Shown: positions 1 through 9,623 of the stretch, piece by piece
How positions within the stretch are numbered: the stretch's first letter is position 1
Layout: each line of letters opens with the position of its first letter
Source of the DNA: Pseudomonadota bacterium
GTDB lineage: Bacteria; Pseudomonadota; Alphaproteobacteria; Acetobacterales; Acetobacteraceae
NCBI GenBank assembly: GCA_021799015.1
Contig: JAJZBH010000004.1
Location: 1-33,461, forward strand
Reading direction: 5' to 3'
DNA length: 33,461 nt
Translations under genes and position numbers: made by a program
The notes under the pieces: model-generated
Told to the model about the DNA's origin: nothing
What the model saw: the letters and a program-made list of their open reading frames with translations, nothing else
Databases searched by the model: none

Positions 1-508
1 CGCCGGCGTTCTACCCCCGTTATAATCTCCATCCAGCCACCCGCTCATATCGACGCTCTTACGAGCGTCCATATGAGCGCCACGCTCGGTCAAACACAGG
101 CGGCCTTCAGCGAATGGATACTGGCGTGGGGCGCTGGCATAAAGGGCGCCAAGCACGTCGCCGTGCCTCGAGTTCCCCAGTACACTCGCCAGCTAGGTTC
201 TTTGTCCAACAGCTCACTCCCCACCACGGCGAACTGGCCTGCCATTTCAATCATCTCCGGGCGATGACACTTGCTGGCGGTTAAAATGACCAAACGGCCA
301 TTCTTCCGGTCATTCTCTGAAACCGGAATACGCTTCATTGGTCCGCGCTGATACCGGCCCGCCCCTGCACAGGCGATCGCCTGAGCTTTCGCTGTAGGTA
401 ACGTCGGCCCGCCTTACGCGACATGGCCATTTTGCCCGCTGGCGAATAGAATCAACGGCTGAGCGGAATCACGCTTGGGTCACCGGGGTCCGTCTGATAC
501 ATTTGGCT
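1..508. other. Intergenic stretch upstream of dnaE, no gene recognised
   Basis: No reading frame here resembles a protein family I know. A minus-strand frame of 82 codons (90-338) is open but has no recognisable motif, and I treat it as chance. The one clear structure is the long hairpin at 42-79, listed separately. I see no strong Shine-Dalgarno just before the dnaE start and no obvious sigma-70 promoter that I would defend. Confidence 0.5.
42..79. repeat. Long near-perfect inverted repeat (hairpin)
   Basis: Positions 42-50 pair with 71-79 (9 bp), and 52-58 (GACGCTC) pair with 63-69 (GAGCGTC). A single C-C mismatch (51/70) separates the two stems and the loop is TTAC (59-62). No T-run follows on either strand, so it is not a standard intrinsic terminator. 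The motif CGCTC/GAGCG occurs twice in the palindrome, once in the outer stem and once in the inner one. Confidence 0.75.
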
Positions 509-3500
509 ATGACCAACGATTCCTTCGTTCACTTGCGCGTTCACTCTGCCTATTCCCTTTCGGAGGGGGCGCTCAAACCCAATGCAATAGCCGCTCTTGC
601 GAAAACCCAGAAGATGCCCGCCGTTGCGATGACCGACACATCGAACCTGTTCGGCGCCATAGAATTCTCAAAGGCATGCACCGACTGCGGAGTCCAACCA
701 ATTATAGGCTGCCAGATCGCTTTGAGTCGTGCCGATCACAAGAATCTGCCACCAGATCCGATCGTCTTGCTTGCGAAGGACCTCGCGGGCTTCAATAATC
801 TCTCAAAGCTCTCCTCCACTAGCTTTCTTTCCACGGACGCAGGTTCGCGTCCTCAGATAACCATTTCCCAACTTTGCGAACACCATACAGGTCTCATACT
901 GCTTACCGGCGGGCGATTTGGCCCACTGGGCCGCTTGCTTGCGGAAGGCCAGCACGACGAGGCCAAACATTTTCTCGGGTTATTGGTCGAGTGCTTCGGC
1001 GACCGTGTTGCCATGGAACTTGAGCGTCATGGTCTACCAACCGAACAAGCGGTTGAGCCTGGCCTAATTTCGCTAGCTGATGATGCCGGGGTTCCGCTTG
1101 TTGCTACGAACGAATGCTTCTATTCGGGTCCTGAAATGTATGAGGCGCACGATGCACTCCTTTGCATCGCTGAAGGCCACCTGCTCTCTGAAGCTGAACG
1201 CCGGCGAGTGACCGGCGAACATTGGTTCAAGACAGCCACAGCTATGCGCGCCCTTTTTTCTGACCTGCCGGACGCGTGTGACAATACGTTAGCGATTGCC
1301 CAGCGATGCGCCGTGGCCGCACCTATCCGCAAGCCTTTGCTTCCGACATATCCGAAACTCAGGCCGGGTACCAGCGAGGCAGAAGCCTTGCGTCACATGG
1401 CACGCGACGGTCTGCAGCGGCGCCTTGCCGTTATGGATGCTGATGATGTGACCGTGACTAAATACCGTGATCGTCTGGAATTTGAACTTAATGTCATCGA
1501 GCAGATGGGATTTGCAGGTTATTTCCTGATCGTGGCAGATTTTATCCAATGGGCAAAGTCTCAGGGTATTCCGGTTGGGCCTGGTCGCGGCTCCGGTGCC
1601 GGATCTCTAGCTGCCTATGCTCTGCTGATTACCGATCTTGATCCAATTCCGTTCAACCTGCTTTTTGAACGCTTTCTAAACCCAGAGCGGGTATCGATGC
1701 CTGACTTTGATATCGACTTTTGTCAGGAACGCCGTGACGAGGTTATCGACTACGTCCGGCGCGAATATGGTGCCGATCGCGTTGCGCAAATCATAACGTT
1801 TGGGAAACTTCAAGCAAGAGCAGCCGTCCGCGACATAGGGCGTGTTCTTGGCATGCCGTATGGGCAGGTCAACAAGGTGGCAGAGCTTACACCGAACAAC
1901 CCTGCAAAGCCAATTCCATTGGTGGATGCAGTGCAAGCCGAACCACGCCTGCGCGAGCTTCGCGACACTGACGAGTCGGTGCGGCGGTTGCTCGAAATTG
2001 CCATGCAAGTGGAGGGACTTTATCGGCATGCGAGTACCCATGCGGCAGGAATTGTTATAGGTGATCAACCGTTAATGGACTTGGTTCCCCTATACCGCGA
2101 TCCTCGTTCCGAAATGCTAATTACCCAGTACTCGATGAAAAACGTAGAGACCGCTGGGCTTGTCAAATTTGATTTTTTGGGCCTCACGACGCTGTCGATC
2201 GTTGATCGAGCAGTAAAATTGCTTTCTGATCTAGGCCTCAAGATAGATCTTTCAAGCATTCCACTGGATGATCGAAAAACGTACGAGATGCTGTCTCGTG
2301 GCGAGGCTGGCGGCGTATTTACGTTTGAAACCCAAGGGTTTCGGGATGTCCTGCGGCAGATGCGCCCTGACCGGTTTGAAGACCTCATCGCTGCGCAGGC
2401 TTTGAATCGGCCTGGCCCGATGGCCAATATCCCAGCGTACTGTGCCCGTAAACACGGCGAACCTTGGGAATCACCAGAGCCTTCAATCCACGATATTTTG
2501 AGCGAAACCTACGGGATCCTCGTTTACCAGGAACAGGTGATGCAAATCGCGCAGCGGATGGCCGGATATAGCTTGGGTGGGGCCGATTTGCTGCGTCGTG
2601 CGATGGGCAAGAAGATACGCGACGAAATGGAGGCGCAACGAAAGACTTTTGTTGAAGGGGCAATGGCAAAGGGCTTTGCTGAAAGCAAGGCCATCGAGGT
2701 CTTTGATCTGATGGCGAAATTTGCCGACTATGGCTTTAATAAATCGCATGCGGCAGCATATGCATTGGTGTCGTACCAGACTGCATGGCTGCGGGCGAAC
2801 CACCCGGTGGCCTTCATTGCCGCTTCAATGAGCCTTTCCAAATCCAATCCCGAAAAACTTTCTACCCTTCGGCAGGATGCGATACGATTGGGCATCTCAA
2901 TTCTGCCTCCCGATATCAACAAGTCCACGCATGATTTTACTATTGAACGCGCTGCAGATGGCACCTTGGCAATTCGGTACGCGCTAGCTGCCATCAAGCG
3001 TGTCGGTGAGCATGCCATGCGTGATCTCTCCACTGCCAGGAAAGACAGACCTTTTTCTGACCTCACAGATTTTTGTGCGCGCGTTGATCCTCGTTCTCTG
3101 AACAAGACTCAGATAGAGCAGCTAGCCAAAGCAGGAGCGTTTGATGGGTTAGAATCTAACCGCGCAAGAGTTGTAGCTGGCGCTGAGATTTTGCTTCGAC
3201 GTGCCCAGGCAGAAACAGAAGCAAAACAAACAGGACAGTTGGGCCTTTTTACGGAGCATCGTAATCGGCTTCGTTCCCGCGCCAGTATTGCGGCAACTGA
3301 CACCGAAGCTAAAGGAAATCTCGTTGTCGTTCAAGGCGCAGATGCCGTACGGCTTCCCAATGTACCTGCATGGTCGAGATTTGAAGCAATTTCTCACGAA
3401 GCAGAGGCCATTGGCTATCATCTAACGGCCCATCCACTTGACGCTTACGATACTGTTCTTCGGCGCCTCAACGTCATAGAGTCCGCGCGCCTTGAGTCTG

Positions 3501-4000
3501 CTGCCCGGACCGGGGTAACGCGCGTTAAACTTGCCGGCATTTTTGTTTCCCGAAAGGAGCGCACAACACGCACGGGTACTCGCATGGCGTGGGTGCAGCT
3601 TTCGGATCGCCGTGGTACGTTTGAGGTGACACTTTTTTCGGAGATTCTTGCCCGGGCTCGCGATCTTTTGGCGGACGGGGAAATGCTCCTGATCTCTGCA
3701 GAATTAAGGATGGATAGTGAAACGCTCCGTGTGACGGCGCTCGACGTAGATGCGCTCGAACGGGCAGCTGTAGCGGTTGGTAGTGACCTACGTGTTGAAT
3801 TCGAAACAAAAGGCGCCATCACTTCGCTTCGAGCATTACTTGATCGCGCCGGGCAAGGTAAAGGACGAATCATACTCGTCCCTCGGTTCGAGTCCCGCGC
3901 CACGCTCCAGATTGCATTGTCTGGTGGGTTCAATGTATCTCCGCAGCTCGCTGAGGAAGTTAGGACAATTGACGGCGTCGGGAATGTTACCCTATTCTGA
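509..4000 (+). CDS. dnaE: DNA polymerase III subunit alpha
   Basis: Catalytic subunit of the replicative polymerase, working in the cytoplasmic holoenzyme. The frame can be opened at a TTG at 503, but I prefer the ATG at 509, which gives a protein of 1163 residues beginning MTNDSFVHLRVHSAYS, the usual start of the PHP domain. With this start, the catalytic aspartates of the PDFDIDF motif fall at residues 401 and 403, the same numbers as in E. coli DnaE. The order is N-terminal PHP domain, palm/thumb (VGPGRGSGAGSL, then PDFDIDF), fingers, helix-hairpin-helix, and an OB fold near the C-terminus. A QLGLF peptide at about 910-914 matches the beta-clamp binding motif. Length is normal and no break is visible. 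The Shine-Dalgarno is weak. The gene stands alone, with about 1 kb of apparently non-coding DNA after it. Confidence 0.97.
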   Translation: MTNDSFVHLRVHSAYSLSEGALKPNAIAALAKTQKMPAVAMTDTSNLFGAIEFSKACTDCGVQPIIGCQIALSRADHKNLPPDPIVLLAKDLAGFNNLSKLSSTSFLSTDAGSRPQITISQLCEHHTGLILLTGGRFGPLGRLLAEGQHDEAKHFLGLLVECFGDRVAMELERHGLPTEQAVEPGLISLADDAGVPLVATNECFYSGPEMYEAHDALLCIAEGHLLSEAERRRVTGEHWFKTATAMRALFSDLPDACDNTLAIAQRCAVAAPIRKPLLPTYPKLRPGTSEAEALRHMARDGLQRRLAVMDADDVTVTKYRDRLEFELNVIEQMGFAGYFLIVADFIQWAKSQGIPVGPGRGSGAGSLAAYALLITDLDPIPFNLLFERFLNPERVSMPDFDIDFCQERRDEVIDYVRREYGADRVAQIITFGKLQARAAVRDIGRVLGMPYGQVNKVAELTPNNPAKPIPLVDAVQAEPRLRELRDTDESVRRLLEIAMQVEGLYRHASTHAAGIVIGDQPLMDLVPLYRDPRSEMLITQYSMKNVETAGLVKFDFLGLTTLSIVDRAVKLLSDLGLKIDLSSIPLDDRKTYEMLSRGEAGGVFTFETQGFRDVLRQMRPDRFEDLIAAQALNRPGPMANIPAYCARKHGEPWESPEPSIHDILSETYGILVYQEQVMQIAQRMAGYSLGGADLLRRAMGKKIRDEMEAQRKTFVEGAMAKGFAESKAIEVFDLMAKFADYGFNKSHAAAYALVSYQTAWLRANHPVAFIAASMSLSKSNPEKLSTLRQDAIRLGISILPPDINKSTHDFTIERAADGTLAIRYALAAIKRVGEHAMRDLSTARKDRPFSDLTDFCARVDPRSLNKTQIEQLAKAGAFDGLESNRARVVAGAEILLRRAQAETEAKQTGQLGLFTEHRNRLRSRASIAATDTEAKGNLVVVQGADAVRLPNVPAWSRFEAISHEAEAIGYHLTAHPLDAYDTVLRRLNVIESARLESAARTGVTRVKLAGIFVSRKERTTRTGTRMAWVQLSDRRGTFEVTLFSEILARARDLLADGEMLLISAELRMDSETLRVTALDVDALERAAVAVGSDLRVEFETKGAITSLRALLDRAGQGKGRIILVPRFESRATLQIALSGGFNVSPQLAEEVRTIDGVGNVTLF

Positions 4001-5032
4001 GTGTGCCATTTTTGGTGTCTCGGGATCACTCACGTCACGATGTCAAATCCGTGTAGGACCATAATAGTGCGCATGAGAGTATTCGCAGAAACTGGCTTCC
4101 GGTGTAGGAAGCCGTCTTCAGAGGGCATGCAGCAACTATAAAATAAGTTGATGTGGCGATAGGGAGACGCCAGAGTTTTTTTCGGTTTGGTCAGCCAGTA
4201 AACGCTTCTAAAGAGTGTGTTGTCCTTGTAGCAGAGGGTATGAGGAGACCTTGTTCTCGAAGAGGTGGAGAACGGCGGCGGAATGAATGAATGCAAACTA
4301 ACGCCGAAAATCAACCGTTCTTACAAGTTATGGGTGAATGCGGCTTACATTGACAAAAAGCGGCTCTTATCTCTTTTTTGAGCGTAAAGGTAATAGGTAT
4401 GGGATAGCTATGGTTGTTAGTTATAGTTTTAGCCGCGCCTAGCCAATTAGGTTCACCTATTTTCTTCAGTGATGGTTGAATCGCAAGGAAAAAAAATCAT
4501 TTTGTGCAAGGCGTATCGCGGCCTAATGGTGAGCAGACTGCTTTCGACGCGTGAAGCTGGCAGAGCATGCGGTCATGCACGGTTTTAGTCTAGGAGTTAT
4601 GCTTATTTCCACGTACTCATCTTGCGGAGGCCTAAAGATAGCGCGCGTTTTTCTTAATTATACAGTGCCGGGCAAGAGCACAGGCGGTTGCAGTGTTTGG
4701 GAGTTGCTGCGTTTAATTGGTAGTTTATGAATCGGCGAGTATACCGGCTGCCTTGATTGGGCAGGATGGCGCAATGAACGGTTTGCATATGCGCGGATTG
4801 GTATGGTTTGCGGGTTTGGGGGCGAGGCGTGCAAGTTTTCTTGAAAGGAAGAGTCAGGATACTCGCATGGGGCATGACTAAGGCGCCGTCGGAGACGGTT
4901 TCATTGCACGGACGCATTTGCAACGAGCGCTGCAGAACTTGTATCTTAGCCGTATAGACCTAACTGGCATTCTGAGGGCAGTGTGCGTGGCTCTCGCAGG
5001 TGTTATGTGCGAGGCCCGCGACAGGAGGTTCC
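4001..5032. other. About 1 kb without a recognisable gene
   Basis: Nothing convincing is encoded on either strand. A hairpin GGCTTCC (4094-4100) / GGAAGCC (4107-4113) with a 6-base loop lies about 95 bases after dnaE; it has no T-run and could be a weak terminator or chance. Several T- and A-rich tracts occur (for example around 4170-4180, 4370-4380 and 4488-4500). The stretch may be decayed coding DNA, but I could not identify a parent gene. Confidence 0.45.
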
Positions 5033-6217
5033 ATGAAAGACACAACTAGGGCGCACGTTCTAGCTCGCCACGGAGAGTTGATGCATTCTGAGGCTATTTC
5101 CTTCGCAGTCAGGAACATTGAATCAGCCATGCGGGGGTGGCCTGCAGTAATTACGACCGCGGTTCTGGTGAGCGCGGCCATCGCGGTAGCTGCAATTCTG
5201 CAGATAGTGATTGTTCGTATGGTGCCAAAGCGGCTGCTAAGCACACGACCGGTGCTCGGACGAATGATAAAAAGTATGCGGAAGGTCTTGTTTTTTTATA
5301 TTGCTGTCATTTTGCTTAGTGGTGTTGTTCCGGTGGTGCCGATTTCGGAAGGCGCGCGGATCAGTCTGCTTCATGTCCTTGGAGCTATTTTTATTGTCTT
5401 GATGGGTTGGACATTCACAATCATGGTGGATGCTACTACGGCTCATCAATTAGCTCACCGTCCAGAAAATATTCAGTCTGACGCAATCGCTCGCAAGCAC
5501 GTAACCCAATGGCAAGTGCTAAGGCGCGTTAGTTATGTGTTGACCGTTATGGTCACTGTTGCGGCCGCGCTGATGGTGTTTCCGGCGGTGCGTGCATATG
5601 GTGTGTCGCTCCTGGCGTCCGCTGGGGCCGCAGGCTTGGTGGTTGGTTTGGCGGCAAGGCCGGTGCTATCCAATTTAATTGCGGGTGTCCAGATCGCAAT
5701 CACTCAACCTTTGCGCGTTGAGGACGCCGTGGTGATCAACGGTCAATGGGGATGGATCGAAGAAATTACCAGCACCTATGTGGTTGTTCGCATCTGGAAT
5801 TGGCAACGGATGATCGTGCCATTGGCGTGGCTACTGGAACAACCGTTTCAGAACTGGACGCGCGATAGCTCGGAATTAATCGGGACGGTACATTGGAACG
5901 TCGATTACACGGTGCCTGTTGACGTTCTCCGTAAGAAGCTCGATGAAATTGTCCATTCAACGCCGCTCTGGAGCGGCAAAGTCATGGTACTGCAAGTTAC
6001 CCAAGCGCTAGCAACGACGATCGAGCTGCGTGCCTTAGTATCCGCCCGCAATTCCGGTGAGGCATGGGATCTGCGTTGTTATGTGCGCGAGAAGATGATC
6101 GCCTTTCTGCAGGCAGAATACCCAAATGCTCTGCCCAAGCAGAGGCTGGAGATTGATGCCGCCGCGATGGCTCAGGCAAGGATCGTCGGCGCACAGACCC
6201 CGGAAGACGCGGTGTAA
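5033..6217 (+). CDS. MscS-family mechanosensitive ion channel
   Basis: Probable small-conductance mechanosensitive channel of the inner membrane, which would release solutes on hypo-osmotic shock. The frame opens at 5000, but the ATG at 5033 sits 4 bases after a strong AGGAGG (5023-5028), giving 394 residues. Hydrophobic segments occur at about residues 35-60, 82-102, 110-135 and 160-185. They are followed by the glycine/alanine-rich pore helix (SLLASAGAAGLVVGLAARPV), typical of MscS TM3, and the conserved stretch through ITQPLRVEDAVVI that begins the beta domain. A cytoplasmic alpha/beta C-terminal region follows. The gene stands alone, convergent with the TonB receptor gene downstream. Family assignment is firm; the exact subfamily and gating properties cannot be read from sequence. 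Confidence 0.88.
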   Translation: MKDTTRAHVLARHGELMHSEAISFAVRNIESAMRGWPAVITTAVLVSAAIAVAAILQIVIVRMVPKRLLSTRPVLGRMIKSMRKVLFFYIAVILLSGVVPVVPISEGARISLLHVLGAIFIVLMGWTFTIMVDATTAHQLAHRPENIQSDAIARKHVTQWQVLRRVSYVLTVMVTVAAALMVFPAVRAYGVSLLASAGAAGLVVGLAARPVLSNLIAGVQIAITQPLRVEDAVVINGQWGWIEEITSTYVVVRIWNWQRMIVPLAWLLEQPFQNWTRDSSELIGTVHWNVDYTVPVDVLRKKLDEIVHSTPLWSGKVMVLQVTQALATTIELRALVSARNSGEAWDLRCYVREKMIAFLQAEYPNALPKQRLEIDAAAMAQARIVGAQTPEDAV

Positions 6218-6833
6218 AAGTGGAGCTTTCAACGGGCATTGGCTTAGGGGGAGAGTCGGCGAGCTTCCGGAAATGCTGCGGTGGCAGTGTCCCTGCAAAC
6301 TGCGGGCTTAAGCGAAATCCCCGGTAGGGGAGGGGAATGTTTAGGTGGGAGCTGGCTACCGGCCGGAGTGGTTCTTAATGTGTACTGGCTGTTGGTGTCG
6401 CTTTTGAGGAATTTGGCGAGCAGATCGTGATTCGGCTGATTGAGTTTTGGAGGCCAGACATGACTGAAGAATGGAACACAGGCCCTTTTTTGCTAACGCT
6501 CGCTAAGCTCCAGACAAAAAATCCCTAGACTTGTGGTTTCGTGCAGGGTTGGTGCACCGTCGCGTAGGCATTCGTCGACATTCAGTGCGGTCGGTTGTAC
6601 GTCAACTCGGCGCGGTAAGCGCGGGATAATCGGAATTAGGCCCTTGCTTCCAGATATCTGGCCGCGTGATGGGAAAATGCTGAAGGCTTGCCTCCGCGGA
6701 TCGCATGGTAAGGCAATGAGTGTTGCGGAACGTTACGGCTCATCTTCGAGTGGTATCCTCGGCCATCGAAGGGGGCAATGTTGAACAAAAGCAGATCGTA
6801 CTGCCCAAGCAACGGGAGCCGCGACGAACGGTA
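6218..6833. other. Intergenic stretch between convergent genes, no gene recognised
   Basis: This lies between the ends of the mscS-like gene and the btuB-like gene. Short open frames exist, but none has recognisable motifs and they overlap each other on both strands. I could not find a hairpin with a T-run that would serve as a bidirectional terminator. It may be decayed coding DNA. Confidence 0.4.
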
Positions 6834-8813
6834 TTAAAGCCTAGTCCGACCACGTACGCCGAACAGGAAGTTCTGCCCGGGTATTTGTAAGCCATTAATT
6901 GGTTCGAAGGGAGAGTTAAGCAGGTTTCGGCCAGTGGCAAACAAGGTAAGCCTCCGAAAGATTCGAAAGTTAACCGTAAGATTTACGATCACGCCAGCGT
7001 TCGACAAGCCGATACCCGCAGGGTATCCAGAATTGTCGATCAGATAGTCAGAAAATTGGCCAATATACCGGATCTGCGGCACTATATCGATGCGTGGGGT
7101 TGGCGCGATCTCGAATAACGCGGAACCCGCATTTTCAGGGCGGCGTAGCAGCGCGGCTCTAGTTAAACCGTCCCGGGCCTGGGTGTAGGTATAGCTAAGT
7201 TGTGCCTTTAGCCACGTCACAGGATGCAGATTAAGCTGGGTTTCAACGCCGTGGATTCGGGCCACGGCGATATTTTCCTCCGTCGCGATTGCAGGGGATA
7301 CCTGAGTATATTCGATCAGGTTGTTGATATTATCACGAAAGTAGTCAGCTGAAATCGTCGCAACGCAGTCGCAGCCGAAGCTCGCGAGCGTAGTAGTTGC
7401 ACCTATCTGGTAGCCAACGCTGCGCTCGGGCTTCAGCGAGGGATTCCCGCGGTAGCCGTAGGTGTCAATGCCGTAGAGGTCAAAAAGCGAGGGGGCAAGA
7501 AATCCGGAACCGTACGAAAATTTAAGACGAGTTGATAAACTAGGAATCATGACTGCAGCACCAATGCGCCCAGTTATTACGTTACCGTAATCTGAAATGC
7601 CGTCGTCACGAAGGGCAGCCATAAGTGACATATGGGGGAAAAGATGTCCTTGTGCTCCTATGTGAAATGCGGTCGTGCGCTGTCCGGCATTTACGGTGGA
7701 TTTGTAAGGAGAACCATAGAAACTCTCATCTACGTTCTGGTTTGCTCGGGTACGATCTTGCTCAAACCCGGCGACAAAAGCGCAATGGTGCATTATTCCG
7801 CAGGACTTCAAGCTAAGAACATTGTTGAACTGGATTACTGTTCGGGTGCCGGCATACGAACTGTTACCGGCAAACTGATTTGGGTCGGCCGGATCGAGCA
7901 GCGCAAGGTAGCGGCGATCGTCCTGGAGACGGGACAGATAAAGAGAACTGGTGAGATGCCGGTCGAAAAGGTGGGATCTGACTCCTAGTCGGCTAAAAAA
8001 AAGCGAATCGTAGCTATTCTCGTATGGGTCGTCGAACGCAGGATAACCCAGATCAGGGTAGGTCGAGCCCGCCTTTCGGGCGCGCACGATTAACGAAACA
8101 CGGGTTCCGGCAAAGGGCCTGTAGCCCAGGTTTATGGCAGCGAGTTGATAGCGGAATGGGTTGCGGATGGCACGGTAGGCTAAGAGGCGCCGAGCTAGGG
8201 AATCGAAGCCCGCTTGTTCGATTATTGATCCGGTGAGGGCGAAGTCAAACGCGCCCTTGGTGCCCGAAACCGTCGCGCTGGCCTCACCTTGTCCCGGAAA
8301 CCCACCTGCCACATTGTAGCTAATGTGCGGCGCACCTGTGCCGCGCTTGCTCACGAGATTGATTACTCCACCGATGGCACCCGAACCGTACAATCCTGAC
8401 ATTGGGCCTCGAACCACCACAATGCGGGCGATGTCAGCCAAGCCGTCGACGCCAAAGTTAAAGGCACCGTTAGAGACAGATGGATCGTTGATGGGGACAC
8501 CATCGAGCAGAACCAAAACATCCTCGGAATTACTTCCTTGAATGAACACGCTGGTTGCACTGCCTGGACCACCGGAGGGAACGACATTCAGACCTGGCAC
8601 AGCTGCGAGTGCTTGTGCCAAGGTGGAATCGCCGCGACGCTTCATCTCGGTCGCGGTGATGATGGTGACGCTGGCTGGCGTGTCGCTAACTGTAGTTGGA
8701 ACGTAGCTGGCTGTGATGCTTTTGATTCGAATGCTTTCTGTTGGGGCATTCTGAGCAAAAGCTGATGCGCAAAGAAGGGCAGTAAACAGGAATATGCAGA
8801 CGAGGCGACGCAT
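6834..8813 (-). CDS. btuB: TonB-dependent receptor, BtuB-like (vitamin B12 uptake)
   Basis: Outer-membrane receptor that would take up cobalamin using TonB energy. The protein has 659 residues with a clear signal peptide (MRRLVCIFLFTALLCASAFA, cleavage after about residue 20). The plug domain follows, with typical blocks: SVTIITATEMKRRG, LAQALAAVPGLNVV, VLVLLDGVPINDP, and VVRGPMSGLYGSGAIGGVIN at about 135-155. The rest has the alternating pattern of a 22-strand barrel. A GGAG precedes the ATG by about 10 bases. The B12 assignment rests mainly on the cobalamin riboswitch in its leader (8930-9110), which implies repression when B12 is plentiful. The last residues are GVRGRTRL, so the usual C-terminal aromatic residue that helps barrel assembly is replaced by leucine. 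No other cobalamin genes are present in the window. Confidence 0.92.
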   Translation of the reverse strand: MRRLVCIFLFTALLCASAFAQNAPTESIRIKSITASYVPTTVSDTPASVTIITATEMKRRGDSTLAQALAAVPGLNVVPSGGPGSATSVFIQGSNSEDVLVLLDGVPINDPSVSNGAFNFGVDGLADIARIVVVRGPMSGLYGSGAIGGVINLVSKRGTGAPHISYNVAGGFPGQGEASATVSGTKGAFDFALTGSIIEQAGFDSLARRLLAYRAIRNPFRYQLAAINLGYRPFAGTRVSLIVRARKAGSTYPDLGYPAFDDPYENSYDSLFFSRLGVRSHLFDRHLTSSLYLSRLQDDRRYLALLDPADPNQFAGNSSYAGTRTVIQFNNVLSLKSCGIMHHCAFVAGFEQDRTRANQNVDESFYGSPYKSTVNAGQRTTAFHIGAQGHLFPHMSLMAALRDDGISDYGNVITGRIGAAVMIPSLSTRLKFSYGSGFLAPSLFDLYGIDTYGYRGNPSLKPERSVGYQIGATTTLASFGCDCVATISADYFRDNINNLIEYTQVSPAIATEENIAVARIHGVETQLNLHPVTWLKAQLSYTYTQARDGLTRAALLRRPENAGSALFEIAPTPRIDIVPQIRYIGQFSDYLIDNSGYPAGIGLSNAGVIVNLTVNFRIFRRLTLFATGRNLLNSPFEPINGLQIPGQNFLFGVRGRTRL

Positions 8814-8929
8814 CGCGTGTCTCCGTGGTCGCTTGCCCTTTTAGGCTGGGCGACGGTTTGGGACGGCGACAGACGGCTTTGGGACTCTCACCCTTCGCGT
8901 TCGGTGCACCCCGCCCGAATGCGCGCACA

Positions 8930-9110
8930 TCGTCTAGATGCCGGCCGGTCTCCTGGCTCGCGGGTCATTAAGCGACCCGGCCTTCTCGTCCCGTTGGACA
9001 ATGGCCGATAGCGGGTCGCCTTCACCACTCACAGTTGCGGGGGCAGCTGCAGTCTGGGCCCGATCGGCTCGTCCTGCATTCCCGTTTCAGCCCTTGCGGG
9101 CCACCGTCAT
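8930..9110 (-). promoter_or_regulatory. Cobalamin (B12) riboswitch upstream of btuB
   Basis: Read on the minus strand, the element starts near 9105 with GGTGGCCCGCAAGGGCTGAA, the 5' paired element. It continues through CTGCCCCCGCAACTGTGA and ends with the B12 box AGCCAGGAGACCGGCCGGC (plus-strand 8940-8958). Order, spacing and size (about 175 bases) are those of the classical AdoCbl-type riboswitch. It ends about 120 bases before the btuB start, leaving room for an expression platform that sequesters the ribosome site or terminates transcription. Boundaries are approximate. Confidence 0.93.
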
Positions 9111-9623
9111 CTGCCTTCTCATAACGTGAGGGCGGAGTCGGATGCAAGACGGAGGAAGAACGATAATGAGTCGGAGCAGGCCGAACAAAGGATTCTCGGC
9201 GACATGTTTTTCATCACCCATGTGCCTGGCGATAGCGCTGACATCTATCTTGATTGGTAAAGACGCCGACATCGCGTTGCTCCTCAAGAATTTAGCGGCA
9301 TGATGAGTTTTGGCGGTCAGGAAGAGGCACCAAAGGGTGGCTGCACTCTGAAGGGCACCTTCTTATGGTGCTGCAACATTCGGATCTGGGGCACGCAACG
9401 ATTAGTCACTTTGGTGCTCGGCCAATGCGGCACGGTGCTATTCGTTAACTCGCGCTCTATCATCGGAGCTGATGCTCTGGTCGCGAGCTAGCAGTAATTT
9501 CTTACGCACCTGCGCTTCCTCATATGGGCGAAAACGCCGGCAGAGACTTCTGGAGGCGTTCTTTTCACTTTCGGGAAGAGTCTGGCTTGTCTTGCACCAA
9601 CGATAATTGCAGGATAACGAACT
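9111..9623. other. Intergenic stretch between the btuB leader and mlaC
   Basis: Apart from the probable riboswitch promoter at its left edge, I recognise nothing here. The open frames are short, lack motifs and occur on both strands. It must contain the 3' end of the mlaA-mlaC transcript, but no clear terminator hairpin with a T-run is visible. Confidence 0.4.
9118..9147 (-). promoter_or_regulatory. Possible promoter of the riboswitch-btuB transcript
   Basis: On the minus strand, TTGCAT (plus-strand 9142-9147) and TATGAG (9118-9123) are 18 bases apart and lie just upstream of the riboswitch 5' end. Both hexamers are imperfect (3/6 and 4/6 to sigma-70 consensus), so the position supports this call more than the sequence does. 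Confidence 0.35.

Noticed and set aside
3885-3905. tRNA T-arm-like sequence GGTTCGAGTCC
   Set aside because: It lies in frame inside the conserved C-terminal part of dnaE and no acceptor or anticodon arms can be formed around it.
4555-4600. Possible group II intron domain (small hairpin GCATG-CGGT-CATGC followed by a pyrimidine-rich tract)
   Set aside because: Only a 5-bp stem is present; there is no domain V, no reverse transcriptase frame and no boundary consensus.
7632-7988. 118-codon plus-strand frame inside btuB
   Set aside because: It is antisense to the conserved barrel region of the receptor and has no independent support.
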